Below are positions 16,103-24,356 of a stretch of DNA of 64,000 nt, piece after piece. Source of the DNA: Brevundimonas sp. (GTDB lineage: Bacteria; Pseudomonadota; Alphaproteobacteria; Caulobacterales; Caulobacteraceae); NCBI RefSeq assembly GCF_027487935.1, contig NZ_JAIYCP010000033.1, positions 111,872 to 175,871 of the forward strand, read 5' to 3'. The notes beneath the pieces were generated by a model. It was not told the DNA's origin, made no database searches, and was given only the letters and a program-made list of their open reading frames with translations. Made by a program: the position numbers and the translations under genes. Every line of letters begins with the position of its first letter. The first letter of the stretch is position 1.

Positions 16103-16327
16103 ATGAACGACGACGAACCTTTTCTGAGCGAGGAAGAGCTGGCGATGCACGCCCGGCTCAAGGCGCTTCAGCTCGAGCACGCCGATCTCGATGCCTCGAT
16201 CGAGGCGCTCGGCCTCATGCCCGTGCCGGATCAGCTGATGATTGCGCGGCTGAAGCGGAAAAAGCTGCTGCTTCGGGACGAGATTTCAAAGATCGAGGCT
16301 CGTATCCTCCCCGACATCATCGCCTGA
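16103..16327 (+). CDS. DUF465 (YdcH-like) small protein, second copy
   Basis: Encodes 74 residues, with EHADLDASIEALGLMPVPDQ and LMIARLKRKKLLLRDEISKIE. The LKxxKLxLxxxIxxLE pattern matches the DUF465 at 14689. The two copies flank ubiX-TIGR02444. An acidic N-terminal tail (MNDDEPFLSEEEL) distinguishes this one. Function unknown. Confidence 0.85.
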   Translation: MNDDEPFLSEEELAMHARLKALQLEHADLDASIEALGLMPVPDQLMIARLKRKKLLLRDEISKIEARILPDIIA

Positions 16328-16335
16328 CAGCGGCC

Positions 16336-17022
16336 TCAGCGCCCCTTCTTGCGAACCCACATGGCCGCGTCGGCCTCGGCCAGCCAGACCTCGGGATCGG
16401 TTTGGGCAGCAAAGGCCCGGACGCCGAACGAACCGCCCAGCGAGGCCTTGGCCCCGGCCCAGACGAAACCGTCCACTTCCAGGGCCGTCGCCAGTCTCTG
16501 GGCCTTGTCCCGGCCTTCCTCGACGCCGGCATTCAGCATCAACAGCCCGAACTCGTCGCCGCCCAGCCGACCGACGGCGTCCGATTCGCGCAGATTGGCG
16601 CGCAACAGCTCGGCCACCTGCACCAGGGCGGCATCACCCGCCGCATGGCCGAGGGTGTCATTGACCGTCTTGAAGCCGTCGAGATCCAGATAGAGCAGCA
16701 CCGCCGGCACCTGATGGCGCTGGCAGAAGGCCATGGCGCTGCGCAGGGCCGAGACGAAGCCACGCCGGTTCAACGCCGGCGTCAGCACATCGTGATCCGC
16801 TGCGGCCTCAGCCGCCTCGGCCCGCAGGCGCAGGGCCTCGACCTCGGCGCGCAGGCGCTCGATCTCGGCGTGGGGGTCGGTAACGGCCGCGTCAGTCACG
16901 AGCGATAGGGGCTCCCCGGCCGACGACTCAATACGCCGGACCACCAATGAGCCTAACGCCGTCGGTTGCGGGCGCAACGCGAGTCCTGTATCGCGCCGCT
17001 TTCCCGCGAAAAGGGCGCGCAT
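16336..17022 (-). CDS. Diguanylate cyclase (GGDEF) with I-site, DgcA-like
   Basis: Encodes 228 residues from the longest start (17022). A coiled coil ([19 protein letters not shown]) leads to a GGDEF domain with intact GGDEF catalytic motif and an upstream RESD, five residues away, matching the RxxD product-inhibition site. It should make c-di-GMP and be feedback inhibited. A coiled coil plus GGDEF without a sensor or membrane segment resembles Caulobacter DgcA. The start is uncertain: GTG 16899 ([13 protein letters not shown]) is also reasonable, because the longest start sits two bases from the divergent purE start. Confidence 0.85.
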   Translation of the reverse strand: MRALFAGKRRDTGLALRPQPTALGSLVVRRIESSAGEPLSLVTDAAVTDPHAEIERLRAEVEALRLRAEAAEAAADHDVLTPALNRRGFVSALRSAMAFCQRHQVPAVLLYLDLDGFKTVNDTLGHAAGDAALVQVAELLRANLRESDAVGRLGGDEFGLLMLNAGVEEGRDKAQRLATALEVDGFVWAGAKASLGGSFGVRAFAAQTDPEVWLAEADAAMWVRKKGR

Positions 17023-17024
17023 CG

Positions 17025-17516
17025 ATGGCGACCGAGACTCCCCCCGTGGCGATCATCATGGGCAGCCGCTCGGACTGGCCGACGATGAAACACGCCGCCG
17101 ATGCCCTCGACCGGCTGGGTGTCGCCTGGGAGGCTCGCGTGGTCAGCGCCCACCGCACGCCCAAACGCCTGTTCGACTTCGCCACCGGCGCCCGCGCCGC
17201 GGGCTTCAAGGTCATCATCGCCGGTGCGGGCGGTGCAGCCCACCTGCCCGGCATGGCCGCCTCCATGACCGAACTGCCGGTGCTCGGCGTGCCGGTGGAA
17301 TCGAAGGCGCTCAAGGGCATGGACAGCCTGCTGTCGATCGCCCAGATGCCCGGCGGCGTCCCCGTCGCCACCTTGGCCATCGGCGAGCCCGGCGCGAAGA
17401 ACGCCGGCATTCTCGCGGCCCAGATCCTCGCCCTTTCGGACCCGATCCTGGCCGGACGCCTGACCGCCTTCCGCGAGGCCCAGACCGAGGCCGTGCACGA
17501 AACGGTCGAGGACTGA
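17025..17516 (+). CDS. purE: N5-carboxyaminoimidazole ribonucleotide mutase
   Basis: Encodes 163 residues. PurE converts N5-CAIR to CAIR in purine synthesis. [28 protein letters not shown] and [16 protein letters not shown] are diagnostic of class I PurE. Start ATG 17025 with AAGGGCG upstream; the ORF track starts 26 codons earlier inside the divergent GGDEF gene. It abuts purK with a TGA-GTG junction, no gap. Confidence 0.97.
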   Translation: MATETPPVAIIMGSRSDWPTMKHAADALDRLGVAWEARVVSAHRTPKRLFDFATGARAAGFKVIIAGAGGAAHLPGMAASMTELPVLGVPVESKALKGMDSLLSIAQMPGGVPVATLAIGEPGAKNAGILAAQILALSDPILAGRLTAFREAQTEAVHETVED

Positions 17517-18608
17517 GTGACCGACGCCGTATCCCCCCTGCCCCTGCCGCCCGGTTCGACCCTCGGCATCCTCGGCGGCGGCCAGCTGGGCCGGATGCTG
17601 AGTCAGGCCGCCTCGCGCCTCGGCTTCAATGTCGTCATCCTCGACCCGGAGGAGAACAGCCCCGCCGGGCGCGTGTCCCAGGGCCAGATCGTCGCCGCCT
17701 ATGACAATCCCACCGCCCTGACCGTGCTCGGCCGGACCTGCCAGGCGGTGACCTTCGAGTTCGAGAACGTCCCCGCCGGCTCGGTCGAACGCCTGATCGA
17801 GGGCGGCGCGGTCGTCGCACCCGGCCCCCGGGCCCTCGCGGTGGCGCAGGATCGCGTCGAGGAGAAGACCTTCCTCAACAGCGTCGGGGCCACGACCGTT
17901 GCCTTTGCGGTCATCGACAGCCTCGAGGACCTTCGCCACGCCGTCGACCGGATGGGCGTCCCGGCCCTGCTCAAGACCCGCCGCGAGGGCTATGACGGCA
18001 AGGGCCAGGTCTGGATCAAGACCGCCGCCGATGTGGCCAAGGCATGGAAGACCATCGGCGGCCGCCCCGCCATCCTCGAGGCCCGGGCCGCATTCGAGCG
18101 CGAACTGTCGGTGATCTGCGCCCGCGGCCGCGACGGTGCCGTCGCCGTCTATCCGCTGGGTGAGAACGTCCACAAGGGCGGCGTCCTCAAGACGACCATC
18201 GCGCCCGCAAAGGTCGATGCCCGGACCGAGGCCCGCGCCCACGCCATCGCCGTCGCCATCCTCGAAGGGCTGGACTATGTCGGGGTGATCGGCATCGAAC
18301 TGTTCGACCTCGGCAGCGGCCTGCTGCTGGTCAATGAGATCGCGCCGCGCGTCCACAACACCGGTCACTGGACCCAGGACGGCTGCGTCTGCGACCAGTT
18401 CGAACAGCATATCCGCGCCCTCGCCGGCTGGCCGCTGGGCCCGACCACCGCCCACGCCCGGGTCGAGATGACCAATCTGCTGGGCGACGACGTCAACAAA
18501 TGGGACGCCCTGTCCGCCAAACCCGACGCTCGCCTGCACCTCTACGGCAAGGCCGAAGCCCGCAAGGGCCGCAAGATGGGCCATGTGAACCGGGTGAAGG
18601 GGCTCTAA
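17517..18608 (+). CDS. purK: N5-carboxyaminoimidazole ribonucleotide synthase
   Basis: Encodes 363 residues, starting at GTG 17517 directly after the purE stop. PurK is an ATP-grasp enzyme making N5-CAIR from AIR, bicarbonate and ATP. LGILGGGQLGRMLSQAASRL, KTRREGYDGKGQ and the ATP-grasp end NEIAPRVHNTGHWTQDGC are clear. The purE-purK operon ends before a palindromic repeat. Confidence 0.97.
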   Translation: MTDAVSPLPLPPGSTLGILGGGQLGRMLSQAASRLGFNVVILDPEENSPAGRVSQGQIVAAYDNPTALTVLGRTCQAVTFEFENVPAGSVERLIEGGAVVAPGPRALAVAQDRVEEKTFLNSVGATTVAFAVIDSLEDLRHAVDRMGVPALLKTRREGYDGKGQVWIKTAADVAKAWKTIGGRPAILEARAAFERELSVICARGRDGAVAVYPLGENVHKGGVLKTTIAPAKVDARTEARAHAIAVAILEGLDYVGVIGIELFDLGSGLLLVNEIAPRVHNTGHWTQDGCVCDQFEQHIRALAGWPLGPTTAHARVEMTNLLGDDVNKWDALSAKPDARLHLYGKAEARKGRKMGHVNRVKGL

Positions 18609-18625
18609 CGCGCCCTCATGCTTTC

Positions 18626-18795
18626 GTCATTCCGGGCGAAGCGCAGCGAAGACCCGGAACCCAGCGGCGCGCGTGAGCGCGAAACTGTCGGGAGCACTGG
18701 TGTTTGAAAAAGCAAACAGTGGTGTTTCGCCGCCGTCGCGGCGCCGCTGGGTTCCGGGTCTCCGAGCCGCTGCGCGCCTCTCCGCCCGGAATGAC
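18626..18795. repeat. Palindromic intergenic element, family 1, copy 1 (~170 bp)
   Basis: The left arm GTCATTCCGGGCGAAGCG continues to GACCCGGAACCCAGCGGCG; the right arm CGCCGCTGGGTTCCGGGTC ends at CCGCCCGGAATGAC. Between purK and COQ9. A second copy lies at 29421-29577 in the opposite orientation. Confidence 0.8.
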
Positions 18796-18800
18796 GATAG

Positions 18801-19481
18801 CTACTGAGGAACCTTCGCCCCGTACCGCATCCGGCTCAGCATATCCGTGACCGTCTTCAGCGGCGCATCGAAATCCTTGCCCGCCTTCCATTTCTCGAAG
18901 GCCATGACGTTCTCGATCCGGGCGGCGACGAACGCCTCCGCCGCCTCGCGGCCGTCGAACCAGCGCATGGTCAGGGCCGGGATCAGGATGCCCGACAGGA
19001 TCGCCCGCTTGGAATAGTGGTTCCAGTCCGTCGCCGTGTCCCCGGCCCAGTGCCAAAGGTGGTCGGCGCTCCCCCAGGCCAGCTTCAGCCCCAGGTCGGC
19101 GTTCATCGGCAGGGCCAGGAAGGCGGCGCAGCGCCGCGTGGCCTCCAGATCGGCCGCCCCCGCCTCCATCCGCGCCGATACGGCCGCCGCGATCCGCTCC
19201 CGAATCTTCAGAGCCCCGGCATCGACCTCGCCCAGCGCCGCCAGCGCCCGGTCGTCATGCCGCCGCGACAGCAGGGCCGCCAGGTCGCGAGCGCCATTGG
19301 GCAGCAGCAGTTCCTCATCCCCCCGCGACAGGCCGCAGGCCTCACAGGCGGCGCGCACCAGGCCGCTGTTCCAGCCCAGCCGGGGCGCGAGACCCAGGGC
19401 GGCGTCCAGAACGGTCTGTTCCATGCGGTCGGCCCAGTCTCCCCCGGGCGTCTCGTTCGACAGGTGTGGCGCATCGGTCAT
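18801..19481 (-). CDS. COQ9 family protein
   Basis: Encodes 226 residues. The segments LGWNSGLVRAACEACGLSRG, LALPMNADLGLKLAWGSADHLWHWAGD and DWNHYSKRAILSGI are the conserved COQ9 core. Eukaryotic COQ9 is a lipid-binding partner of COQ7 in ubiquinone synthesis; alphaproteobacterial members are the mitochondrial precursors. The fold resembles TetR regulators but lacks an obvious DNA-binding helix here. It is convergent with purK across a repeat and divergent from rpsU. Confidence 0.9.
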   Translation of the reverse strand: MTDAPHLSNETPGGDWADRMEQTVLDAALGLAPRLGWNSGLVRAACEACGLSRGDEELLLPNGARDLAALLSRRHDDRALAALGEVDAGALKIRERIAAAVSARMEAGAADLEATRRCAAFLALPMNADLGLKLAWGSADHLWHWAGDTATDWNHYSKRAILSGILIPALTMRWFDGREAAEAFVAARIENVMAFEKWKAGKDFDAPLKTVTDMLSRMRYGAKVPQ

Positions 19482-19670
19482 GGCGGCAGCATATCCCCGT
19501 CCGGCGGGCGTTTCGAGGCCTGAGATAGACGCGCGACGATCTGGACAGGCAGGGGGCGAACGTGTATCAGCCCGCCTTCATCCGCAGACCCCGTCTGCCG
19601 GACCGAGATTTTATTTGTCTGCCCGTCTCCCTTTCGAGGTGCGCGGCGGGCGGCCAAAGGAGAGTTCAAC

Positions 19671-19928
19671 CTGGTACAGATTTTCGTTCGCGATAATAAC
19701 GTCGATCAAGCGCTCAAGGCCCTCAAGAAGAAAATGCAGCGCGAAGGCAGCTTCCGCGAGATGAAGCGCCACGTGCACTACGAGAAGCCCTCGGAGAAGC
19801 GCGCCCGCCAGAAGGCCGAGGCTGTTCGCCGCGCCCGCAAACTGGCCCGCAAGCGCATGCAGCGCGAAGGCCTGCTGCCGCCGCCGAAGCCCCGGGTTCC
19901 GGGCGTGGGCGGTCCGGGCCGCGGTTAA
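19671..19928 (+). CDS. rpsU: 30S ribosomal protein S21, apparent CTG start
   Basis: Encodes 85 residues. The ORF track begins at internal ATG 19734 and loses the first 21 residues. The true N-terminus [20 protein letters not shown] is open upstream, preceded by a CTG codon at 19671. AAAGGAGAG (19656-19664) lies six bases before it, ideal for initiation there. No in-frame ATG, GTG or TTG occurs nearby upstream, and the usual alphaproteobacterial start [10 protein letters not shown] aligns with CTG-Val-Gln. The C-terminal extension [15 protein letters not shown] is Pro/Gly-rich. S21 acts in translation initiation. Confidence 0.93.
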   Translation: MVQIFVRDNNVDQALKALKKKMQREGSFREMKRHVHYEKPSEKRARQKAEAVRRARKLARKRMQREGLLPPPKPRVPGVGGPGRG

Positions 19929-19956
19929 GCCGCTCGACACCGAACGAAACGATCAA

Positions 19957-19990
19957 GGGCCGCCCCGGAAAACCGGAGCGGCCCTTTTTC
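19957..19990 (+). terminator. Rho-independent terminator of rpsU
   Basis: GGGCCGCcccgg-aaaa-ccggaGCGGCCC is followed by TTTTTC, about 28 bases past the rpsU stop. Confidence 0.9.
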
Positions 19991-20007
19991 TTGCCCGGAG
20001 CCGGACG

Positions 20008-20292
20008 TTACGCGTCGGCAGGGACGAAATGAAACTCGATCAGGAACACGCGCGTCCCCGCGCCGTGCTTCGCCGTCTTCAACAGATCGACGAGACCCTC
20101 GAACCCCGAGTCACGGGCCATTTCCGGAGTCACGTCGGCGATCGCCATCTCCCGCACGGCCTCGATCTCGATCCAGCCGCCGTCCATGGCGTAACGCTTG
20201 CCCACGCCGACGCGGGCCGAACGCCAGATCCGGACGCTTGTGGTGACCTCCCCGCTCCTGACTCGCGGACGAAGGGCTTTCAGGAACTGCAT
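20008..20292 (-). CDS. ASCH/PUA-like small protein, hypothetical
   Basis: Encodes 94 residues, MQFLKALRPRVRSGEVTTSV then RIWRSARVGVGKRYAM and IEIEAVREMAIADVTPEMAR. The pattern of a short basic N-terminus, IR-type segment and a closing FLIEFHFVP strand suggests the ASCH domain, a PUA-like fold thought to bind RNA. No biochemical role is known for this group. It is 15 bases downstream of the NatB-like permease gene on the same strand. Confidence 0.6.
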   Translation of the reverse strand: MQFLKALRPRVRSGEVTTSVRIWRSARVGVGKRYAMDGGWIEIEAVREMAIADVTPEMARDSGFEGLVDLLKTAKHGAGTRVFLIEFHFVPADA

Positions 20293-20307
20293 GGGCGAAG
20301 GCTACGC

Positions 20308-21696
20308 CTACTTCCCCCCGCCCCGGATCGCGCCGGCAAAGCCCCGCCAGCTCAGCTTGACGTCCGACAGCGCCCCTGCCCGGAACGCCCGGCCGGCGAT
20401 CCAGACCATCAGCAGGGCGAAGGCGAACATGCCCGCCATGGTGCCGACGACCTCGATCATCGGCGGCTCGGACGGGGCGCGGGCGCTCATCAGGAAGGGG
20501 GTGAAGAAGGGGATCCACGACAGGATCTGCACCACCGGCGAGTCGGGCGTCTGCGCGGCCATGACCATGACCAGGATCGGCACCGTCAGGACCATCATGA
20601 TCGGCCCCATCAGCGTCTGTGCGTCGCGTGGCGTCTCGCAGAAGGCCCCGATCGCCGCGAACAGCACCGCGTACATCAGATAGCCGCCGACGGCATAGGC
20701 GATGAAATAGCCCAGCATGCCGCCATCGAGCAGGACATCGCCGACCATGGCCGCCGTCTCCGCATTGGCGGCCAGCAGGCCGAAGGTTCCGATCCCGCCC
20801 CAGACCAGCATCACCGTGCCGGTCAGCATCGCCACCCCCAGCACCTTGCCCGTCAGGATCTCGGTCGCCGAGGCCGAGGACAGCAGGACCTCGAGGATCT
20901 TGTTCGCCTTCTCCTCCATCACACTGTTCAGAAGGATGGAGGCCCCGGTGATCACCAGCGACCAGAGCAGGAAGCCGGACACGAGGCCGATGATCGTGGG
21001 AAGCCGGTCGCGGAACGACACCTCGCCCCCGGTCGCGGACTTCGGCGACAGGGCGGTGATGTCCGGGCGGAACCGCTCGGTCTCCTCAACCACGGCGGCA
21101 TTGATCCCGGCCTGTTCAAAGGCTTCACGCCGGTTGGCGTCTTTCAGGGCGTCGCGGACGAAGTCCTCGACCGTGTCGTCGGTCGCCCGGCGGGTCCAGA
21201 CCCGCGCAGTCGGCTTGCCGTCGATACGGTTCAGCAGCACCACCGAATCCAGCTGGTCGGCCTCCGGCACTGCATCCCCGAGATAGCGGCGCACGATCGC
21301 CTCCCGCGCCTCCCCCGGCGTGGCCGCGGCCAGATCCGCCGGGGTCGCCACAATCCTCAGACGCAGCCCCGCCAGCCGGTTCAGCGCCTGTCCGGCGGCC
21401 GAGGCCCCGGCCTGGCCGCCCTGTTTTTCCGCCTCGGCCGCAGCCTCGGCCATCCGCGCCGCGCGCCGTTCCTGTTCCTGCCGTACGGCCCCCTGGACCG
21501 CCGCCGCCAGCCCCTGGGCCTGCGGCCCCTCTTCCAGCACGACCACATTGCGCACCGGCTCAGCCGACATCATCAGGGCCGGCAACACACCGCCCAGCAC
21601 GGCAAACAGGGGGAAGGCCAGCAGCGACAGCCAGAAGCCCACCGTCTTGGCATAGGCGCCGTACTCCCGGCGCGCGATCAGCAGGATGCGTTTCAT
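20308..21696 (-). CDS. ABC transporter permease, NatB-like (ABC-2 type)
   Basis: Encodes 462 residues. It has one N-terminal TM segment (TVGFWLSLLAFPLFAVLGGVL), a large extracytoplasmic region of about 180 residues (about 40-230), and five or six TM helices at the C-terminus. This layout is that of NatB / ABC2_membrane_3 exporters, which in Bacillus export Na+. The linker LSSASATEILTGKVLGVAML is a family hallmark. It overlaps the ATPase gene by four bases (ATGA). The substrate is unknown. Confidence 0.88.
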   Translation of the reverse strand: MKRILLIARREYGAYAKTVGFWLSLLAFPLFAVLGGVLPALMMSAEPVRNVVVLEEGPQAQGLAAAVQGAVRQEQERRAARMAEAAAEAEKQGGQAGASAAGQALNRLAGLRLRIVATPADLAAATPGEAREAIVRRYLGDAVPEADQLDSVVLLNRIDGKPTARVWTRRATDDTVEDFVRDALKDANRREAFEQAGINAAVVEETERFRPDITALSPKSATGGEVSFRDRLPTIIGLVSGFLLWSLVITGASILLNSVMEEKANKILEVLLSSASATEILTGKVLGVAMLTGTVMLVWGGIGTFGLLAANAETAAMVGDVLLDGGMLGYFIAYAVGGYLMYAVLFAAIGAFCETPRDAQTLMGPIMMVLTVPILVMVMAAQTPDSPVVQILSWIPFFTPFLMSARAPSEPPMIEVVGTMAGMFAFALLMVWIAGRAFRAGALSDVKLSWRGFAGAIRGGGK

Positions 21697-22652
21697 CGGG
21701 CAGCCTCCGCGCCGGCCTTCACCGACTGGTCGATATCGGGATGATCCCCCGTCAGACTGATGAAGGCGTCATGCAGGGTGGGTTCGCGCAATTCGAACCG
21801 GCGCACATCCAGCCCGCCGAGGAAGGCCGCCTTCAGCGCCTCCTGACCCCGACCGCCCTGCCCCAGGGCCGCCTTGAGCACCCGCACGCCGTCCTGTTCG
21901 GACACCACCTCGACGCCGCTGACGCCCGGCAGGGTCGCTGCCTGGGCAGCCTCGATCGCGCCTTCCAGTTCGAGGAACCGTTTCGAGGTCGCCTGCGCCT
22001 CGGCCACCGTGCCCTCGAACGCCTTCTGGCCCCGCGCCAGCAGGACGACCTTGTCGCACAGCCGTTCGGCGTGCTGCATCACATGGGTCGAGAACAGCAC
22101 CGTGGCGCCGTCCGCCGCCAGCTTCCGGATCATCGCCTCCAGCCCCTGCTGGTTGACCGGGTCGAGGCCAGAGAACGGCTCGTCGAGGATCACGAACTCC
22201 GGCCGGTGCACTACGGAAGCGATCAGCTGGACTTTCTGGGCCATCCCCTTGGACAGCTCCTTCATCTTCTTGTTCCGGGACGCGCCCAGACCCTGGGCGT
22301 CCAGCATCTCGCGCGCCCGCTTGCGTCCCTCGCCGGTCGGCAGGCCCTTCAGGGCACCGAAGAAGGCGATGGCGTCGACCGGGGTCATCTTCTTGTAGAG
22401 GCCGCGCTCCTCCGGCAGGAAGCCGATCCGGTCGCGCACCTTGCGGCCGTCGTCAGCACCGAGAATGTCGATGCGGCCGGCGCTGGCGGCCTGCAGGCCA
22501 AGGATCATGCGCAGCGTCGAGGTCTTGCCGGCACCGTTCGGGCCCAGAAAGCCGCAGATGGTGCCTTTCTCGACCTGAAAGCTCAGATCGCGCACGGCCT
22601 GGAAGTCGCCGTATCGTTTGCTCACCCCTTCGAGCGTCAACGCCGCCGCCAT
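21693..22652 (-). CDS. ABC transporter ATP-binding protein, NatA-like
   Basis: Encodes 319 residues from ATG 22652, chosen because GGAGAG is close upstream and MAAALTLEGVSKRYGD is the usual start; the ORF track starts 21 residues earlier. Walker A is GPNGAGKTS, signature region ELSKGMAQKVQLIASVVHRP and Walker B FVILDEPFSGLD. The C-terminal DUF4162-like region (about 220-319) is common in NatA. It pairs with the overlapping permease. Confidence 0.92.
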   Translation of the reverse strand: MAAALTLEGVSKRYGDFQAVRDLSFQVEKGTICGFLGPNGAGKTSTLRMILGLQAASAGRIDILGADDGRKVRDRIGFLPEERGLYKKMTPVDAIAFFGALKGLPTGEGRKRAREMLDAQGLGASRNKKMKELSKGMAQKVQLIASVVHRPEFVILDEPFSGLDPVNQQGLEAMIRKLAADGATVLFSTHVMQHAERLCDKVVLLARGQKAFEGTVAEAQATSKRFLELEGAIEAAQAATLPGVSGVEVVSEQDGVRVLKAALGQGGRGQEALKAAFLGGLDVRRFELREPTLHDAFISLTGDHPDIDQSVKAGAEAAR

Positions 22653-22801
22653 GATCTCTCCATCCCGTGCCTGTCTGATGGATACAGGCTTAGGTGTGTA
22701 AAGGTTGTTTGACAAGCCGAACTCGCCTCAATGAAGCTCCGTTGTCATGAATTCCGTGTCATGTTCCCGACAGACGAGTCGCGCGTCCCATGAAAGCGTG
22801 A

Positions 22802-24220
22802 ATGCCCTACGAAGACTTCCCCTCTCCCGTGGCTCCCCAGGCCGGATCCCGTTTGTGGACCGCCGGTGCCAGCACAGGGATTGCCATCGCGGTGCTGCTC
22901 GGCCTGGCCGTCTACCAGCCGGATCTGGCGCCCTGGCTGCTGGCAGGCGCGGCCCTGACCGGCATCACGGCATGGCTGCTCAACCGGAACCCGCCGGCAT
23001 CGCCCGCGGCCTCGCCGGAGCCCGGCCTGGCCCCGTCCGGGTCAACCGAGGAGGCCGGGTCCTCCTTGCTGGAGGGTGTTTTCGAGGCCCTGGCCGACCC
23101 GGTCCTCGTCGTGTCGGGCGGCGAGGCGGACGACATCGCCGGGCGTCGGATCGTCCTGGCCAATGCCGCGGCCCGCGACCTGCTCCGTATTCAGCGCGAA
23201 GGGGGTCTGCTGGTCCCGGTCCTGCGCGATCCGGCCGTGCTGGAGGCCGTGGACGAAGCCCTGTTCGGCGGGTTGACCCGCACGACCGACTATGCCGGCG
23301 TCGGTGCCCAGACCCGGCACTGGCGGGCGATGACCCAGCCCCTCGCCCGGGCGCATCCGGAACCCCTGGCCCTCGTGGTCCTGCGCGACGAGACCGATGT
23401 GCGCCGCATGGAGCTCATGCGTGTGGACTTCCTCGCCAACGCCAGCCACGAGCTGAAGACACCGCTGGCCTCGCTCTCGGGCTTCATCGAGACGCTCAAG
23501 GGCCATGCCCGCGACGACCCCAAGGCGCGCGACCGATTCCTCGACATCATGGCCACCCAGGCCGACCGGATGAGCCGACTGGTCTCCGATCTGCTGTCAC
23601 TCAGCCGCATCGAGCTGAATGAACACATCCCGCCTTCCGGCCGGGTCGATCTGGCCCGCGCCACGGCCGACGTCGTCGATGCGGTCAGTGTCCTGTCCGT
23701 CGAACGCAATGTCGTCATTCAGGTCGAGTACCGCGACATCATCGCGCCCGTGAACGGCGACCGGGATGAAATCCTGCAGGTCGTCCAGAACCTGGTCGAC
23801 AACGCCATCAAATACTCCCCCGCGGGCGGGACGGTCGAGATCATGATCCGGCCCAGTATCGCGCTCGACGAAGCCGCCGCCCCCCGGTCCGGTGGCAGTC
23901 GTGGCGAGGGAGCCACCCGCTTGCCGTTGGTCACACCGGACCGGGAAGCCGGCGGCCAGCGCTTCGCCGCCGTCACCGTCCGGGATCACGGTCCGGGTCT
24001 GGCCCGCGAGCACCTGCCGCGCCTGACCGAACGTTTCTACCGTGTCGAAGGCCAGAAGAGCGGCGAGCGGCAGGGAACAGGCCTCGGGCTCGCCATCGTC
24101 AAACACATCGTCAACCGCCATCGCGGCGGGCTGACCGTCGAGAGTGCCCCGGGGGAGGGCGCGGCCTTTACGGCCTACTTCCCGGTGGCGCCCGGGCGGG
24201 ACACCGTGACAACGGCGTGA
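22802..24220 (+). CDS. phoR: Phosphate regulon sensor histidine kinase PhoR
   Basis: Encodes 472 residues. Two N-terminal TM helices (TGIAIAVLLGLAVY and PWLLAGAALTGITAWLL) are followed by a PAS-like region, then HisKA with ASHELKTPLASLSGF (His about residue 216), and HATPase with N box VQNLVDNAIKYSPAGG, VRDHGPGLAREHLPRLTERF and GTGLGLAIVKHI. PhoR phosphorylates PhoB when phosphate is low, under control of Pst and PhoU. It starts the operon phoR-pstC-pstA-pstB-phoU-phoB, the order seen in Caulobacter. Confidence 0.93.
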   Translation: MPYEDFPSPVAPQAGSRLWTAGASTGIAIAVLLGLAVYQPDLAPWLLAGAALTGITAWLLNRNPPASPAASPEPGLAPSGSTEEAGSSLLEGVFEALADPVLVVSGGEADDIAGRRIVLANAAARDLLRIQREGGLLVPVLRDPAVLEAVDEALFGGLTRTTDYAGVGAQTRHWRAMTQPLARAHPEPLALVVLRDETDVRRMELMRVDFLANASHELKTPLASLSGFIETLKGHARDDPKARDRFLDIMATQADRMSRLVSDLLSLSRIELNEHIPPSGRVDLARATADVVDAVSVLSVERNVVIQVEYRDIIAPVNGDRDEILQVVQNLVDNAIKYSPAGGTVEIMIRPSIALDEAAAPRSGGSRGEGATRLPLVTPDREAGGQRFAAVTVRDHGPGLAREHLPRLTERFYRVEGQKSGERQGTGLGLAIVKHIVNRHRGGLTVESAPGEGAAFTAYFPVAPGRDTVTTA

Positions 24221-24244
24221 CAGACGGACCGCTCACCGCCCACG

Positions 24245-24273
24245 ACGTAACAGAACTGTCATCCCCTCGTCGT
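24245..24273 (+). promoter_or_regulatory. Candidate Pho box upstream of pstC
   Basis: Three 7-mers lie exactly 11 bases apart: ACGTAAC, CTGTCAT and TCGTCGT. The middle one is the consensus Pho-box half-site and the others are weaker (all keep GT at positions 3-4). PhoB binds direct repeats with an 11-bp period. The site is 84-112 bp before ATG 24357, a plausible activator position. Confidence 0.45.
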
Positions 24274-24356
24274 AATCCGCTGACCATTCCGGGGCAGTTA
24301 TCGGCCGGGGGCGAGCCGGGCGACCGGACGGCCCGATTCTGTTCTCCCGGACGCCG

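Noticed and set aside
20029-21744. 571-residue plus-strand ORF opposite the NatB-like permease
   Set aside because: Antisense shadow of a real membrane protein; composition is His/Gln/Arg-rich with no domain.
22743-22763. Pair of TGTCATG repeats upstream of phoR as a Pho box
   Set aside because: The repeats are 14 bases apart rather than 11, and no third repeat with correct spacing was found.
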